NCBI GenBank assembly: GCA_029880425.1
Contig: JAOUOK010000022.1
Coordinates: forward strand, 1-10,395
From: Gammaproteobacteria bacterium
Lineage (GTDB): Bacteria > Pseudomonadota > Gammaproteobacteria > UBA6429 > Thiohalophilaceae
Reading direction: 5' to 3'
Length of the DNA: 10,395 bases
Shown: positions 1-6,986 of the stretch, piece after piece
Layout of the letters: each line of letters opens with the position of its first letter
Numbering within the stretch: position 1 is the first letter of the stretch
Program-made: the position numbers and the translations under genes
Notes under the pieces: generated by a model
What the model was told of the DNA's origin: nothing
The model's database searches: none
Seen by the model: the letters and a program-made list of their open reading frames with translations, nothing else

Positions 1-563
1 ATACGATCAAAAATACTGCAGTAAGTCGAGTGCATTTGCTGGTAAGTTTCAGCGAGAGAGGCTTCATCAATATGGAATGAATAAGCATCCTTCATTAGAA
101 ATTCGCGAGCGCGCATCACGCCGAAGCGGGGACGAATTTCATCACGAAACTTGGTCTGAATCTGGTAAAAATTTGCAGGAAGTTGTTTATAACTACGTAG
201 TTCATTACGAACCATATCAGTAATCACTTCTTCATGAGTCGGGCCAATACAAAAATCCCGGCCATGACGATCCTGGATGCGGAGTAGTTCAGGCCCATAT
301 TGGTCCCAACGACCTGACTCTTTCCACAACTCAGCGGGCTGGGTGGCCGGCATCAGGACTTCCTGTGCCCCCACCTTATCGAGTTCATCTCTAACAATAT
401 TTTCAACTTTACGTAAAACACGTAATCCCAGTGGTAACCATGTATAGAGACCAGAAGCCAGCTTACGAATCATGCCTGCACGCAACATAAGTTTATGACT
501 GATAACTTCAGCGTCAGATGGGGATTCTTTTAAAGTGGCAAGTAGCAGTTTTGATGCGCGCAT
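1..563 (-). CDS. proS: Prolyl-tRNA synthetase, N-terminal part (cut by window edge)
   Basis: This is a class II aminoacyl-tRNA synthetase that charges tRNA-Pro with proline in the cytoplasm. About 187 N-terminal residues are visible from the ATG at 563, and the frame stays open to the left edge. The start [20 protein letters not shown], followed by the segment around [20 protein letters not shown], is typical of bacterial ProS. Residues 84-86 (GRW) and PTHEE at 108-112 belong to the catalytic core. Class II motif 2 lies at about 138-163, with KFRDE then [12 protein letters not shown]. The editing (INS) domain and anticodon-binding domain would lie beyond the window. The ribosome binding site is weak. 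The gene lies 80 nt downstream of a small DUF4124 gene on the same strand and may be co-transcribed with it. Identification is very secure. Confidence 0.97.
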   Translation of the reverse strand, partial: MRASKLLLATLKESPSDAEVISHKLMLRAGMIRKLASGLYTWLPLGLRVLRKVENIVRDELDKVGAQEVLMPATQPAELWKESGRWDQYGPELLRIQDRHGRDFCIGPTHEEVITDMVRNELRSYKQLPANFYQIQTKFRDEIRPRFGVMRAREFLMKDAYSFHIDEASLAETYQQMHSTYCSIFDR

Positions 564-643
564 AGTAGTACTGATCTCGTGAAAATGAAAATTAGGCCGA
601 TTTTATCCGGATGCAGGGGATGGGTACAGTAATTAACGGCTGT

Positions 644-913
644 TTATTTTTTCTTTTGCGAAGAAGGGGATGGCATGACATTTATTTGATCCTGCGTAGT
701 GATGGTCGTGAACGAGATTCCGCTGGCAGGAGGCGTATCAGTGATTTGCCATTCACCTTTTTGATTTTGCCATTTATACAATGTAGTCTGGTTTAATTCC
801 GGGGCAACCTGGTGAACCTTACCAAGAAGTTGTGACTGCAAGCTTTTATCCTGGTAAACATAATATGTAGCTGCAACGATAATCATTAACAGGATGATGT
901 ATTTGAGCTTCAT
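644..913 (-). CDS. Small membrane-anchored DUF4124 protein
   Basis: This 89-residue protein has a hydrophobic N-terminal segment at about residues 5-20 (YIILLMIIVAATYYVY), which looks like an uncleaved signal anchor. It is followed by a DUF4124 core at about 45-62 (LYKW, then GEWQITDTPP). DUF4124 proteins are small envelope proteins defined by a YKWxDxxGxxxYSDxPP-like signature, and their biochemical role is not known. Here the usual D after W is N, and the usual YSD is ITD. The C-terminus ends in three lysines. The gene starts 17 nt after the stop of a second DUF4124 gene on the same strand, so the two almost certainly share a transcript. No strong Shine-Dalgarno sequence precedes the ATG. 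I infer an envelope location and propose no function. Confidence 0.8.
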   Translation of the reverse strand: MKLKYIILLMIIVAATYYVYQDKSLQSQLLGKVHQVAPELNQTTLYKWQNQKGEWQITDTPPASGISFTTITTQDQINVMPSPSSQKKK

Positions 914-930
914 ATCGTCAATTACTTAAC

Positions 931-1338
931 TTAGTTACAAAAATCGCTAATCGCTTGTTTTGCCTGTTTTATTTGTTTTGTGCGCTCATTATCATCTACC
1001 GTTTTGATATTTCCGTCTGCATCTTTAACTCGACGATAAACCTGGTAGACATTGAGCCTTTTCTTGGCATTTTCGCAATTTTTGGCTCTTATTTTTTCAT
1101 TTTTTTGCGATTCAGAGGCGCCAGTATTAATGCTGGTTTTTTTCTTTTTAGTCGTTGATTGGTATAAGGGTTTACTGTTTTCCGGAGCAGCTGATGGTGC
1201 CTTGATGCTTTTATATTGCTTATCACGGGGCGGTTTTTGTGAGTAATGCACGTTGCCTTCATTATCGACCCATTTATAAAGCCCCGCAGAAGCTGAGCCG
1301 GCAATTATCATTAGTGTCATTAAAAGTACTATTCTCAT
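931..1338 (-). CDS. Secreted DUF4124 domain protein
   Basis: This is a protein of about 135 residues with a clear type I signal peptide (MRIVLLMTLMIIAGSASA), cleaved probably after residue 18 and leaving GLYKWVDNEGNVHYSQKPP at the mature N-terminus. That is the DUF4124 signature. A lysine/serine-rich linker (about 41-80) follows, then a basic, probably helical C-terminal part with cysteines at about 88 and 134 that could form a disulfide in the periplasm. A GTG immediately upstream (1339-1341) could add one residue. I prefer the ATG at 1338 because a GGA element sits about 7 nt before it. This is the first gene of a minus-strand run leading into the 89-residue DUF4124 gene and proS. The family's function is unknown, and proximity to proS does not imply a role in translation. 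Confidence 0.85.
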   Translation of the reverse strand: MRIVLLMTLMIIAGSASAGLYKWVDNEGNVHYSQKPPRDKQYKSIKAPSAAPENSKPLYQSTTKKKKTSINTGASESQKNEKIRAKNCENAKKRLNVYQVYRRVKDADGNIKTVDDNERTKQIKQAKQAISDFCN

Positions 1339-1558
1339 CACGGTATCCGGTATAGGTTGTTTAATATCAACATGTTAACTCATTATCCTCATAAGTATCG
1401 CAGGGAGTTAGCAAGTTGTAAATTGCCTATATCGGCTTAATTTTCATCACTTGGTCAGGATGTGACGTATTTTTCGGGTTTTTGCCTTGCCAGCCGCTAA
1501 GTACCACCATAAACCATGTGGGTGTTGATGAAAAACGACATAAAATAAGGCTGATATG

Positions 1559-1588
1559 GTGCAAATCTGCTGCGAGGCTGCGTATAAT
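1559..1588 (+). promoter_or_regulatory. Candidate sigma70-type promoter for ilvBHC
   Basis: A perfect TATAAT lies at 1583-1588. The -35 region (about 1559-1565) matches TTGACA poorly, about 3 of 6 with 17-18 bp spacing. Transcription would start near 1595 and leave a leader of about 90 nt containing a hairpin before ilvB. The -10 is clear, the -35 is weak, and activity is inferred. Confidence 0.4.
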
Positions 1589-1627
1589 ACGGCGTTTCGT
1601 GTTTTCACTATTTTTAGTTGAAGCACA

Positions 1628-1649
1628 GCCCGTTAAGTCGGGCGTTTTT
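1628..1649 (+). terminator. Terminator-like hairpin in the ilvB leader (possible attenuator)
   Basis: GCCCG at 1628-1632 pairs with CGGGC at 1639-1643 around a six-base loop. The stem is followed by G, then TTTTT at 1645-1649. The hairpin lies downstream of the TATAAT and upstream of the ilvB ribosome binding site, so it would act on ilvBHC transcription and not end an upstream gene on this strand. The stem is only 5 bp, so strength is uncertain. Confidence 0.55.
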
Positions 1650-1682
1650 GTCTTTGATATTTAAGATTTGGAGCTAAAAATC

Positions 1683-3392
1683 GTGGAACTCAGTGGTGAC
1701 GACATTGTTACTCAATTCCTGAAAGATGAAGGTGTTGAATATGTATTTGGCTACCCGGGTGGTGCTGTTTTACATATTTATGATGCATTGTTCAGACAGG
1801 ATGCGGTCAAACATATTCTGGTTCGGCATGAGCAAGGGGCAACCCATGCAGCCGATGGTTATGCACGTTCAACCGGGAAGCCAGGTGTTGTTTTAGTTAC
1901 ATCAGGACCTGGTGCGACTAATGCTGTCACGGGTATCGCGACTGCGTATATGGATTCAATTCCACTTGTCGTTTTAACCGGCCAGGTAACAAGCCAGTTT
2001 ATTGGTAGTGATGCATTTCAGGAAGTTGATTCTGTCGGAATTACTCGCCCCTGCGTAAAACATAATTTCCTGGTAAAGGATGTTAAGGACTTAGCCAGTA
2101 CATTAAAGAAAGCATTTTATGTTGCAACGACAGGACGACCTGGCCCGGTAGTGGTTGATATTCCGAAAGATATCACCGATCCAAATATTAAAATTCCATA
2201 TGAATATCCCAAGTCAATGGAATTACGGTCATATAATCCAGTTTTAGAAGTTATACCGACTCAAATTGAAAAAGCAGTCGATGCTTTACTGTCCGCGAAG
2301 CGCCCCATAATATATTCCGGTGGTGGCTCGGTTCTGGGTAATGCCTCTGAAGAACTGCGTACTTTTACCAGGCAGCTTGGGTACCCAATTACACAAACAT
2401 TAATGGGGCTGGGTGCATACCCGGAACCTGATCCGTTAAATGTAGGCATGCTTGGAATGCATGGTACCTACGAAGCAAATATGGCGATGCATGAGTGTGA
2501 TGTACTGCTAGCCGTGGGAGCCCGTTTTGATGACCGTGTTACGGGTGATGTAAAACAGTTTTGTCCAAATGCAACGATTATCCATATTGATATTGACCCT
2601 GCATCGATATCAAAAAATGTACAGGTTGATATTCCGTTAGTTGGTGAAGTAAAGCATGTCCTGAAAGAGTTAAGTAAAACGGTTACTGCAACAAAACGCA
2701 AACCTGATGAAAAAGCATTAAATAGCTGGTGGGATAAAATTAAAGACTGGGCGAGTAAAGATTGTTTACGTTATGACCGTAACAGTGCTTTAATTAAACC
2801 ACAGTTTGTTGTTGAAAAACTTTACGAAGTAACCGGTGGTGATGCTTTTGTTACTTCTGATGTTGGTCAACACCAGATGTTTGCAGCCCAGTTTTATAAG
2901 TTTAACGAACCACGTCGCTGGATTAATTCAGGTGGTCTTGGAACAATGGGCTTTGGTTTGCCTGCAGCAATAGGCACACAACTTGGAAACCCGGAGCAAA
3001 CGGTTGCCTGTGTTACCGGTGAAGCTAGTATCCAGATGTGCCTGCAAGAATTGTCAACAGCACTCCAATATTCAACACCGATTAAGGTTGTTAATCTTAA
3101 TAACCGCTACATGGGTATGGTTCGGCAATGGCAGGAATTCTTTTATGAAAGTCGTTATTCGCAGTCTTATATCAATGCTTTACCGGACTTCATGAAACTT
3201 GCAGAAGCATATGGTCATGTTGGTATGAGAATTGATAAACCAGAAGATGTCGAAGGGGCATTGAAAGAAGCCTTTGCTATGAAAGATCGCCTGGTATTTA
3301 TGGACTTCATTACCGATCAAAAAGAAAACGTTTATCCAATGATAGCCGCCGGTAAAGGCCATCATGAAATGCATGAAAGAGAGTTAGCATAA
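1683..3392 (+). CDS. ilvB: Acetolactate synthase large (catalytic) subunit
   Basis: This thiamine-diphosphate (ThDP) and FAD enzyme condenses pyruvate with pyruvate or 2-oxobutyrate, the first common step of valine, leucine and isoleucine synthesis. It is 569 residues long, normal for the IlvI/IlvB family. The start is taken as GTG 1683 (MELSGDDIV), because GGAG at 1670-1673 lies 9 nt before it. An in-frame TTG at 1668 overlaps that Shine-Dalgarno sequence. The N-terminal ThDP domain has FGYPGGAVLHIYDAL at 22-36 and the catalytic glutamate E50 in VRHEQGATHAADGYA. The central domain has RFDDRVTG at 281-288. The C-terminal ThDP domain has GEASIQM at 446-452 and NLNN at 471-474. The usual GDG metal-binding motif reads GEA here. 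The gene ends 1 nt before ilvH, so the two are translationally close and form one holoenzyme. The sequence fits symbols ilvB or ilvI. Confidence 0.97.
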   Translation: MELSGDDIVTQFLKDEGVEYVFGYPGGAVLHIYDALFRQDAVKHILVRHEQGATHAADGYARSTGKPGVVLVTSGPGATNAVTGIATAYMDSIPLVVLTGQVTSQFIGSDAFQEVDSVGITRPCVKHNFLVKDVKDLASTLKKAFYVATTGRPGPVVVDIPKDITDPNIKIPYEYPKSMELRSYNPVLEVIPTQIEKAVDALLSAKRPIIYSGGGSVLGNASEELRTFTRQLGYPITQTLMGLGAYPEPDPLNVGMLGMHGTYEANMAMHECDVLLAVGARFDDRVTGDVKQFCPNATIIHIDIDPASISKNVQVDIPLVGEVKHVLKELSKTVTATKRKPDEKALNSWWDKIKDWASKDCLRYDRNSALIKPQFVVEKLYEVTGGDAFVTSDVGQHQMFAAQFYKFNEPRRWINSGGLGTMGFGLPAAIGTQLGNPEQTVACVTGEASIQMCLQELSTALQYSTPIKVVNLNNRYMGMVRQWQEFFYESRYSQSYINALPDFMKLAEAYGHVGMRIDKPEDVEGALKEAFAMKDRLVFMDFITDQKENVYPMIAAGKGHHEMHERELA

Positions 3393-3393
3393 G

Positions 3394-3891
3394 ATGCAGC
3401 ATATAATTTCATTGTTGATGGAAAATGAGTCTGGTGCGTTGTCCCGCGTAGCCGGGTTATTTTCAGCTCGTGGTTATAATATTGAATCACTGACAGTAGC
3501 GCCAACTGAAGATGAAACTTTGTCCCGTATGACAATTGTAACTTCAGGCTCTAATGAAATCATTGAGCAAATTAATAAACAACTTAACAAGCTTATTGAT
3601 GTCGTTAAGTTAGTTGATATTACAGCTAATGGTGATCACATTGAACGCGAGTTAATGTTGATTAAAGTTAAAGCTGATACTAATGAAAAGCGTGAAGAAA
3701 TAAAGCGTCAGGCTGATATTTTTCACGGGCAAATACTTGATGTCACAGATACTACTTATGTTATTGAGTTAATTGGCGAAGGCAGTAAGTTAGATGCGTT
3801 TATTAAAGCTATGGATGCTGCTGATATTTTGGAAACAGTACGTTCAGGTGCGACCGGTATTACTCGTGGTGAAACATGTTTACGACTCTAA
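3394..3891 (+). CDS. ilvH: Acetolactate synthase small (regulatory) subunit
   Basis: This is the regulatory subunit of acetolactate synthase. It activates the catalytic subunit and confers feedback inhibition by valine. It is 165 residues long, close to the 163 of E. coli IlvH, and collinear with it. An N-terminal ACT domain covers about residues 3-75, with ENESGALSRVAGLFSARGYN and then IESLTVAPT. It is followed by the C-terminal ACT-like domain (about 80-160) with HGQILDVTDTTYVIEL and a conserved terminal RSGATGITRGE. N11, G14 and N29, positions implicated in valine binding in E. coli IlvH, are all present, so valine sensitivity is expected. The ATG at 3394 follows the ilvB stop by one base, with a GAGAG ribosome-binding element inside the end of ilvB, which indicates coupled translation. 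Confidence 0.97.
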   Translation: MQHIISLLMENESGALSRVAGLFSARGYNIESLTVAPTEDETLSRMTIVTSGSNEIIEQINKQLNKLIDVVKLVDITANGDHIERELMLIKVKADTNEKREEIKRQADIFHGQILDVTDTTYVIELIGEGSKLDAFIKAMDAADILETVRSGATGITRGETCLRL

Positions 3892-3918
3892 AAATATTTT
3901 TTGAGTCAGCATTTTTAG
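3888..3918 (+). repeat. AT-rich inverted repeat between ilvH and ilvC
   Basis: CTAAAAAT at 3888-3895 is the exact reverse complement of ATTTTTAG at 3911-3918, with 15 nt between. The left arm overlaps the ilvH stop codon. The stem is A/T-dominated and lacks a following T-run, so it is unlikely to be an efficient terminator. It could be a processing or mRNA-stability element, or chance in AT-rich DNA. Confidence 0.35.
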
Positions 3919-3947
3919 AAGAACTAATTTTTAAGATTAAAATTTAA

Positions 3948-4979
<1,032 letters not shown>

Positions 4980-4989
4980 ATGATATACC

Positions 4990-5013
4990 GGCCGGGATTT
5001 TCCCGGCCTTTTT
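4990..5013 (+). terminator. Intrinsic terminator of ilvBHC
   Basis: GGCCGGGA at 4990-4997 pairs perfectly with TCCCGGCC at 5001-5008 around a TTT loop. TTTTT follows directly at 5009-5013. It begins 11 nt after the ilvC stop and should end the ilv transcript before the Psd-like gene. Confidence 0.92.
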
Positions 5014-5043
5014 AATTGTTTAAGAAAAAATCTAATAAATTCA

Positions 5044-5676
5044 ATGGCTGTATCTCGACACCCAATTATTGCGAAAGAAGGCTGGGGCTTAATTTTTGCC
5101 CTTAGTGCAATTGTTGCATTACTGCAGCATTTTGTTAGTCATTACATGGCCTTGTTATGGTTTTTTCCCCTGGCGGCACTATGGCTTTTTCGTGATCCTC
5201 ATCGTCTTTTACCTTCTGAACCGCTTGGAATAGTCAGCCCGGTAAGTGGTACGGTTATTCTTGCTAAAGAGCATCCTGATCCTTTCCTCGGGCGAGATGC
5301 CTTTTTATTTCGAATTTCGGTTTCACTCATGGACATCTATTCAATCCGTAGTGTTACGGAAGGTAAAATTATTCAACAATGGCTCGATCCTGAGGAAGAT
5401 GATGACGATGAACGTTCATTGGCTCATGCTATACAACTAAAAACTGATGAAGATGATGATATTATGGTCGTGCTGCGGCCAGGTCGTTTTTTTAAGAAGT
5501 TAAGTTGTGATGCCGTGATTGGTCAGCGCATTGGGCATGGACATCGTTGTGGGATTATTCCATTTGGTGCCAATGTCGATGTATATGTGCCACTCTCAAG
5601 CGTAATTAAAGTAGCAGTGGGGGATCATGTTGAGGCAGGAATTAGTTTTCTTGCTTCACTAAAACATCGTGCCTGA
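5044..5676 (+). CDS. Phosphatidylserine decarboxylase-like protein, triad residues lost
   Basis: This 210-residue protein matches the short (PSD-A type) phosphatidylserine decarboxylase family in length and layout. It has two N-terminal hydrophobic segments (about 14-30 and 33-48), then LFRDPHRLLP and a lipoyl-like beta domain ending GIIPFGANVDVYVP and VAVGDHVEAG. Active enzymes cleave themselves to form a pyruvoyl group, using an Asp in a PADG motif, a His in a DVHVNR motif and a Ser in an FGSRVD motif. The aligned stretches here read PVSG (S68), DIYSIR (Y99) and FGANVD (A176), so all three are replaced. Self-processing and decarboxylation are therefore not expected. Acidic runs occur at about 115-123 and 135-139. 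It lies 31 nt after the ilvC terminator and upstream of pssA, which makes PE. A regulatory or structural role is inferred. There is no obvious ribosome binding site before the ATG. Confidence 0.85.
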   Translation: MAVSRHPIIAKEGWGLIFALSAIVALLQHFVSHYMALLWFFPLAALWLFRDPHRLLPSEPLGIVSPVSGTVILAKEHPDPFLGRDAFLFRISVSLMDIYSIRSVTEGKIIQQWLDPEEDDDDERSLAHAIQLKTDEDDDIMVVLRPGRFFKKLSCDAVIGQRIGHGHRCGIIPFGANVDVYVPLSSVIKVAVGDHVEAGISFLASLKHRA

Positions 5677-5724
5677 TTTTAAAACTCATTTAATATCAAT
5701 AATCTAGCTGTATATTTTTCTTTT

Positions 5725-5751
5725 TTGAAATAACGACTATATCTGTATAGT
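5725..5751 (+). promoter_or_regulatory. Candidate promoter for pssA
   Basis: TTGAAA at 5725-5730 (5 of 6 to the -35 consensus) is followed after 15 bp by TATAGT at 5746-5751 (5 of 6 to the -10 consensus). The spacing is short, which would weaken it. It lies in the 204-nt AT-rich gap before pssA. Confidence 0.3.
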
Positions 5752-5779
5752 TCATAATAATTTTTACTATCCCCCTTTT

Positions 5780-5795
5780 ATATATTTAAATATAT
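5780..5795. repeat. 16-bp perfect AT palindrome upstream of pssA
   Basis: ATATATTTAAATATAT is its own reverse complement. It lies about 85 nt before pssA and about 30 nt after a candidate promoter. It could be an operator or a DNA-bending site, but an A/T-only palindrome in AT-rich DNA has little specificity. Confidence 0.35.
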
Positions 5796-5880
5796 CGCGT
5801 AAAAAGTGACGAGTAGGTTTCCTTAAAACACCGTTATTGGTGTATCCTTTGAGCTGGGATTTCCATCAGAACTGATCAAT

Positions 5881-6654
5881 ATGAACGCTAATATGACAAC
5901 AAAAAAACCGCGTCGCGGCATCTATTTATTACCCAATCTTTTTACCACGTCGGCTTTGTTTTGTGGTTTTTATGCCATCGTTTCTTCCATAAATGGAAAG
6001 TTTGAAATTGCCGCGATTGCTATTTTTGTTGCCATGGTACTCGATGGAATAGATGGCCGGGTTGCACGTTTGACCCATACAGAGAGCGATTTTGGCGCCG
6101 AATATGACAGCCTCGCGGATATGGTTTCGTTTGGCCTGGCACCGGCACTGGTGATGTATTTATGGATTTTGTCAAACTATGGCAAGCTCGGATGGATAGT
6201 TTCATTTGTCTACGTGGTCTGTGCAGCTCTACGCCTTGCCCGTTTCAATACCCAGGCAACTCATACGGATAAAAATTATTTCCAGGGGCTGGCCAGCCCG
6301 GCAGCGGCAGCCATTGTGGCAGGCTTAATCTGGAATGGACCATTAATTACGCAATACTTGTCACAACCGGCCCTTAATATGTTGGCTTTAGTTTTAACCT
6401 TGAGTGCTGGCTTATTGATGGTTAGTAATGTTCGCTACCATAGCTTTAAAGGCATCAACTGGCGGAGTAAAGTTCCGTTTGCCACGATTTTAATGATTGT
6501 TTTAGCGCTGGTATTCGTGACAATTGCACCTGAATTATTGCTATTTGGCGGCTTCTTTATATATGCCTTGTCGGGTCCCGTGTATACCTTAATATTATTG
6601 CGTCGCCGCCGTGCTGAACGGGCGCAAAATAAGCAGCATGATAAAGTGGATTAA
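5881..6654 (+). CDS. pssA: CDP-diacylglycerol-serine O-phosphatidyltransferase
   Basis: This integral membrane enzyme transfers phosphatidyl from CDP-diacylglycerol to serine, giving phosphatidylserine, the precursor of phosphatidylethanolamine. The 257-residue protein carries the complete CDP-alcohol phosphatidyltransferase signature at 58-80: D58, G59, A62, R63, G72, D76 and D80. These fit DG-x2-AR-x8-G-x3-D-x3-D, and the acidic residues bind metal. Several hydrophobic segments lie between about 18 and 240, and the C-terminus is basic (RRRRAERAQNK). The N-terminus, GIYLLPNLFTTSALFCGFYA, is typical of the Bacillus/proteobacterial type II PssA, which is unrelated to the PLD-type PssA of E. 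coli. No strong ribosome binding site precedes the ATG, and a second ATG at 5893 is possible. It follows the Psd-like gene, a common pairing, but by 204 nt. Confidence 0.95.
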   Translation: MNANMTTKKPRRGIYLLPNLFTTSALFCGFYAIVSSINGKFEIAAIAIFVAMVLDGIDGRVARLTHTESDFGAEYDSLADMVSFGLAPALVMYLWILSNYGKLGWIVSFVYVVCAALRLARFNTQATHTDKNYFQGLASPAAAAIVAGLIWNGPLITQYLSQPALNMLALVLTLSAGLLMVSNVRYHSFKGINWRSKVPFATILMIVLALVFVTIAPELLLFGGFFIYALSGPVYTLILLRRRRAERAQNKQHDKVD

Positions 6655-6664
6655 CAATCAGCGC

Positions 6665-6693
6665 TTGGCAAAATCCAAAACTCAGGCTATATT
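6665..6693 (+). promoter_or_regulatory. Sigma70-type promoter of the leuA leader
   Basis: TTGGCA at 6665-6670 (5 of 6) and TATATT at 6688-6693 (5 of 6) are separated by exactly 17 bp. Transcription would start near 6698-6700, giving a leader of about 290 nt before leuA. The start would coincide with the first ATG of the leader frame, so translation may be leaderless or begin further in. Confidence 0.6.
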
Positions 6694-6699
6694 ACCCAG

Positions 6700-6816
6700 A
6701 TGAACAGTCCAATTAACAGAAAAGCAAGTCAGAACCATGGTGTATCGCACCCGGTGGGTTTTTCTGTGCCTGAAAATTTCAGCTTTAGCTTATTACTTTT
6801 ACGTCTCCTGCCTTAG
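6700..6816 (+). CDS. leuL: Putative leucine-rich leader peptide of leuA
   Basis: This is a short frame of at most 38 codons, ending ...FSFSLLLLRLLP-stop. Between 6790 and 6810, six of seven codons are leucine (TTA TTA CTT TTA CGT CTC CTG), followed by CCT and TAG. That is the expected pattern of a leader peptide that senses charged tRNA-Leu. It lies between a good promoter and leuA. The true start is uncertain. The ATG at 6700 would be at or near the 5' end of the RNA. A GTG at 6766, about 7 nt after a GGTGGG element, would give the 16-residue MPENFSFSLLLLRLLP. The leucine run and its position are read directly, whereas the attenuation role is inferred from the leuL/ilvL/thrL type of control. 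Confidence 0.6.
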   Translation: MNSPINRKASQNHGVSHPVGFSVPENFSFSLLLLRLLP

Positions 6817-6986
6817 GGCATATATCACGTAGCGCGCTAGCCTGGGGCGCCTAAATACACAACCAGCATCTAAATTAAAAGAAAACCCCTGTTAGATTTA
6901 TATCTGCAGTCCATGGCATAATTGCACTTGCTGTGAGTTGAAAAACAGTGAATCAACAGGGCAAAGAGATAAAGCGGAGACATCAA

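Larger units (their letters stand above)
1342..1682. other. Divergent intergenic region between DUF4124 gene and ilvB
   Basis: These roughly 340 nt separate the minus-strand DUF4124/proS run from the plus-strand ilv operon. The right half holds a TATAAT element and a terminator-like hairpin, listed separately. I found no convincing promoter for the minus-strand genes in the left half. An open frame across 1482-1664 has no family resemblance and overlaps the promoter and hairpin. I treat it as non-coding, apart from a possible leader peptide at its end. Confidence 0.6.
6655..6986 (+). promoter_or_regulatory. leuA leader region (probable leucine-responsive attenuator)
   Basis: These 332 nt hold a promoter (6665-6693) and a leucine-rich short frame (ending 6816). 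A small ACCC/GGGT hairpin followed by T5 lies at 6749-6763. A GC-rich dyad, TAGCGCGCTA, lies at 6830-6839. An ATCTAA/TTAGAT inverted repeat lies at 6868-6873 and 6892-6897. GGGTTTTTCT at 6756-6765 can pair nearly perfectly with AGAAAACCC at 6880-6888, enclosing the leucine codons. No classical hairpin with a T-run follows the leucine codons. Control by leucine supply is inferred from the codon run, and the exact mechanism is not visible. Confidence 0.6.

Noticed and set aside
955..1246. Hydrophobic plus-strand open frames opposite the DUF4124 gene
   Set aside because: They are antisense to a gene with a clear signal peptide and family motif. The Phe/Leu-rich translation only mirrors the lysine-rich gene.
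1482..1664. Plus-strand open frame of 60 codons before ilvB
   Set aside because: It shows no recognisable family, has no ribosome binding site, and runs through the TATAAT and the hairpin. At most its last 21 codons might be a leader peptide.
1668..1682. TTG start for ilvB adding five residues
   Set aside because: The TTG overlaps the GGAG that serves as the ribosome binding site for GTG 1683, and family members begin at MELSG.
3901..3930. TTGAGT and TAATTT as a separate ilvC promoter
   Set aside because: The -35 matches 4 of 6 and the -10 only 3 of 6, at 18 bp. In AT-rich DNA this is not better than chance.
6948..6986. GTG start for leuA adding 13 residues
   Set aside because: The extension is polar and not typical of LeuA, while ATG 6987 has GGAG at the right spacing and begins the conserved N-terminus.
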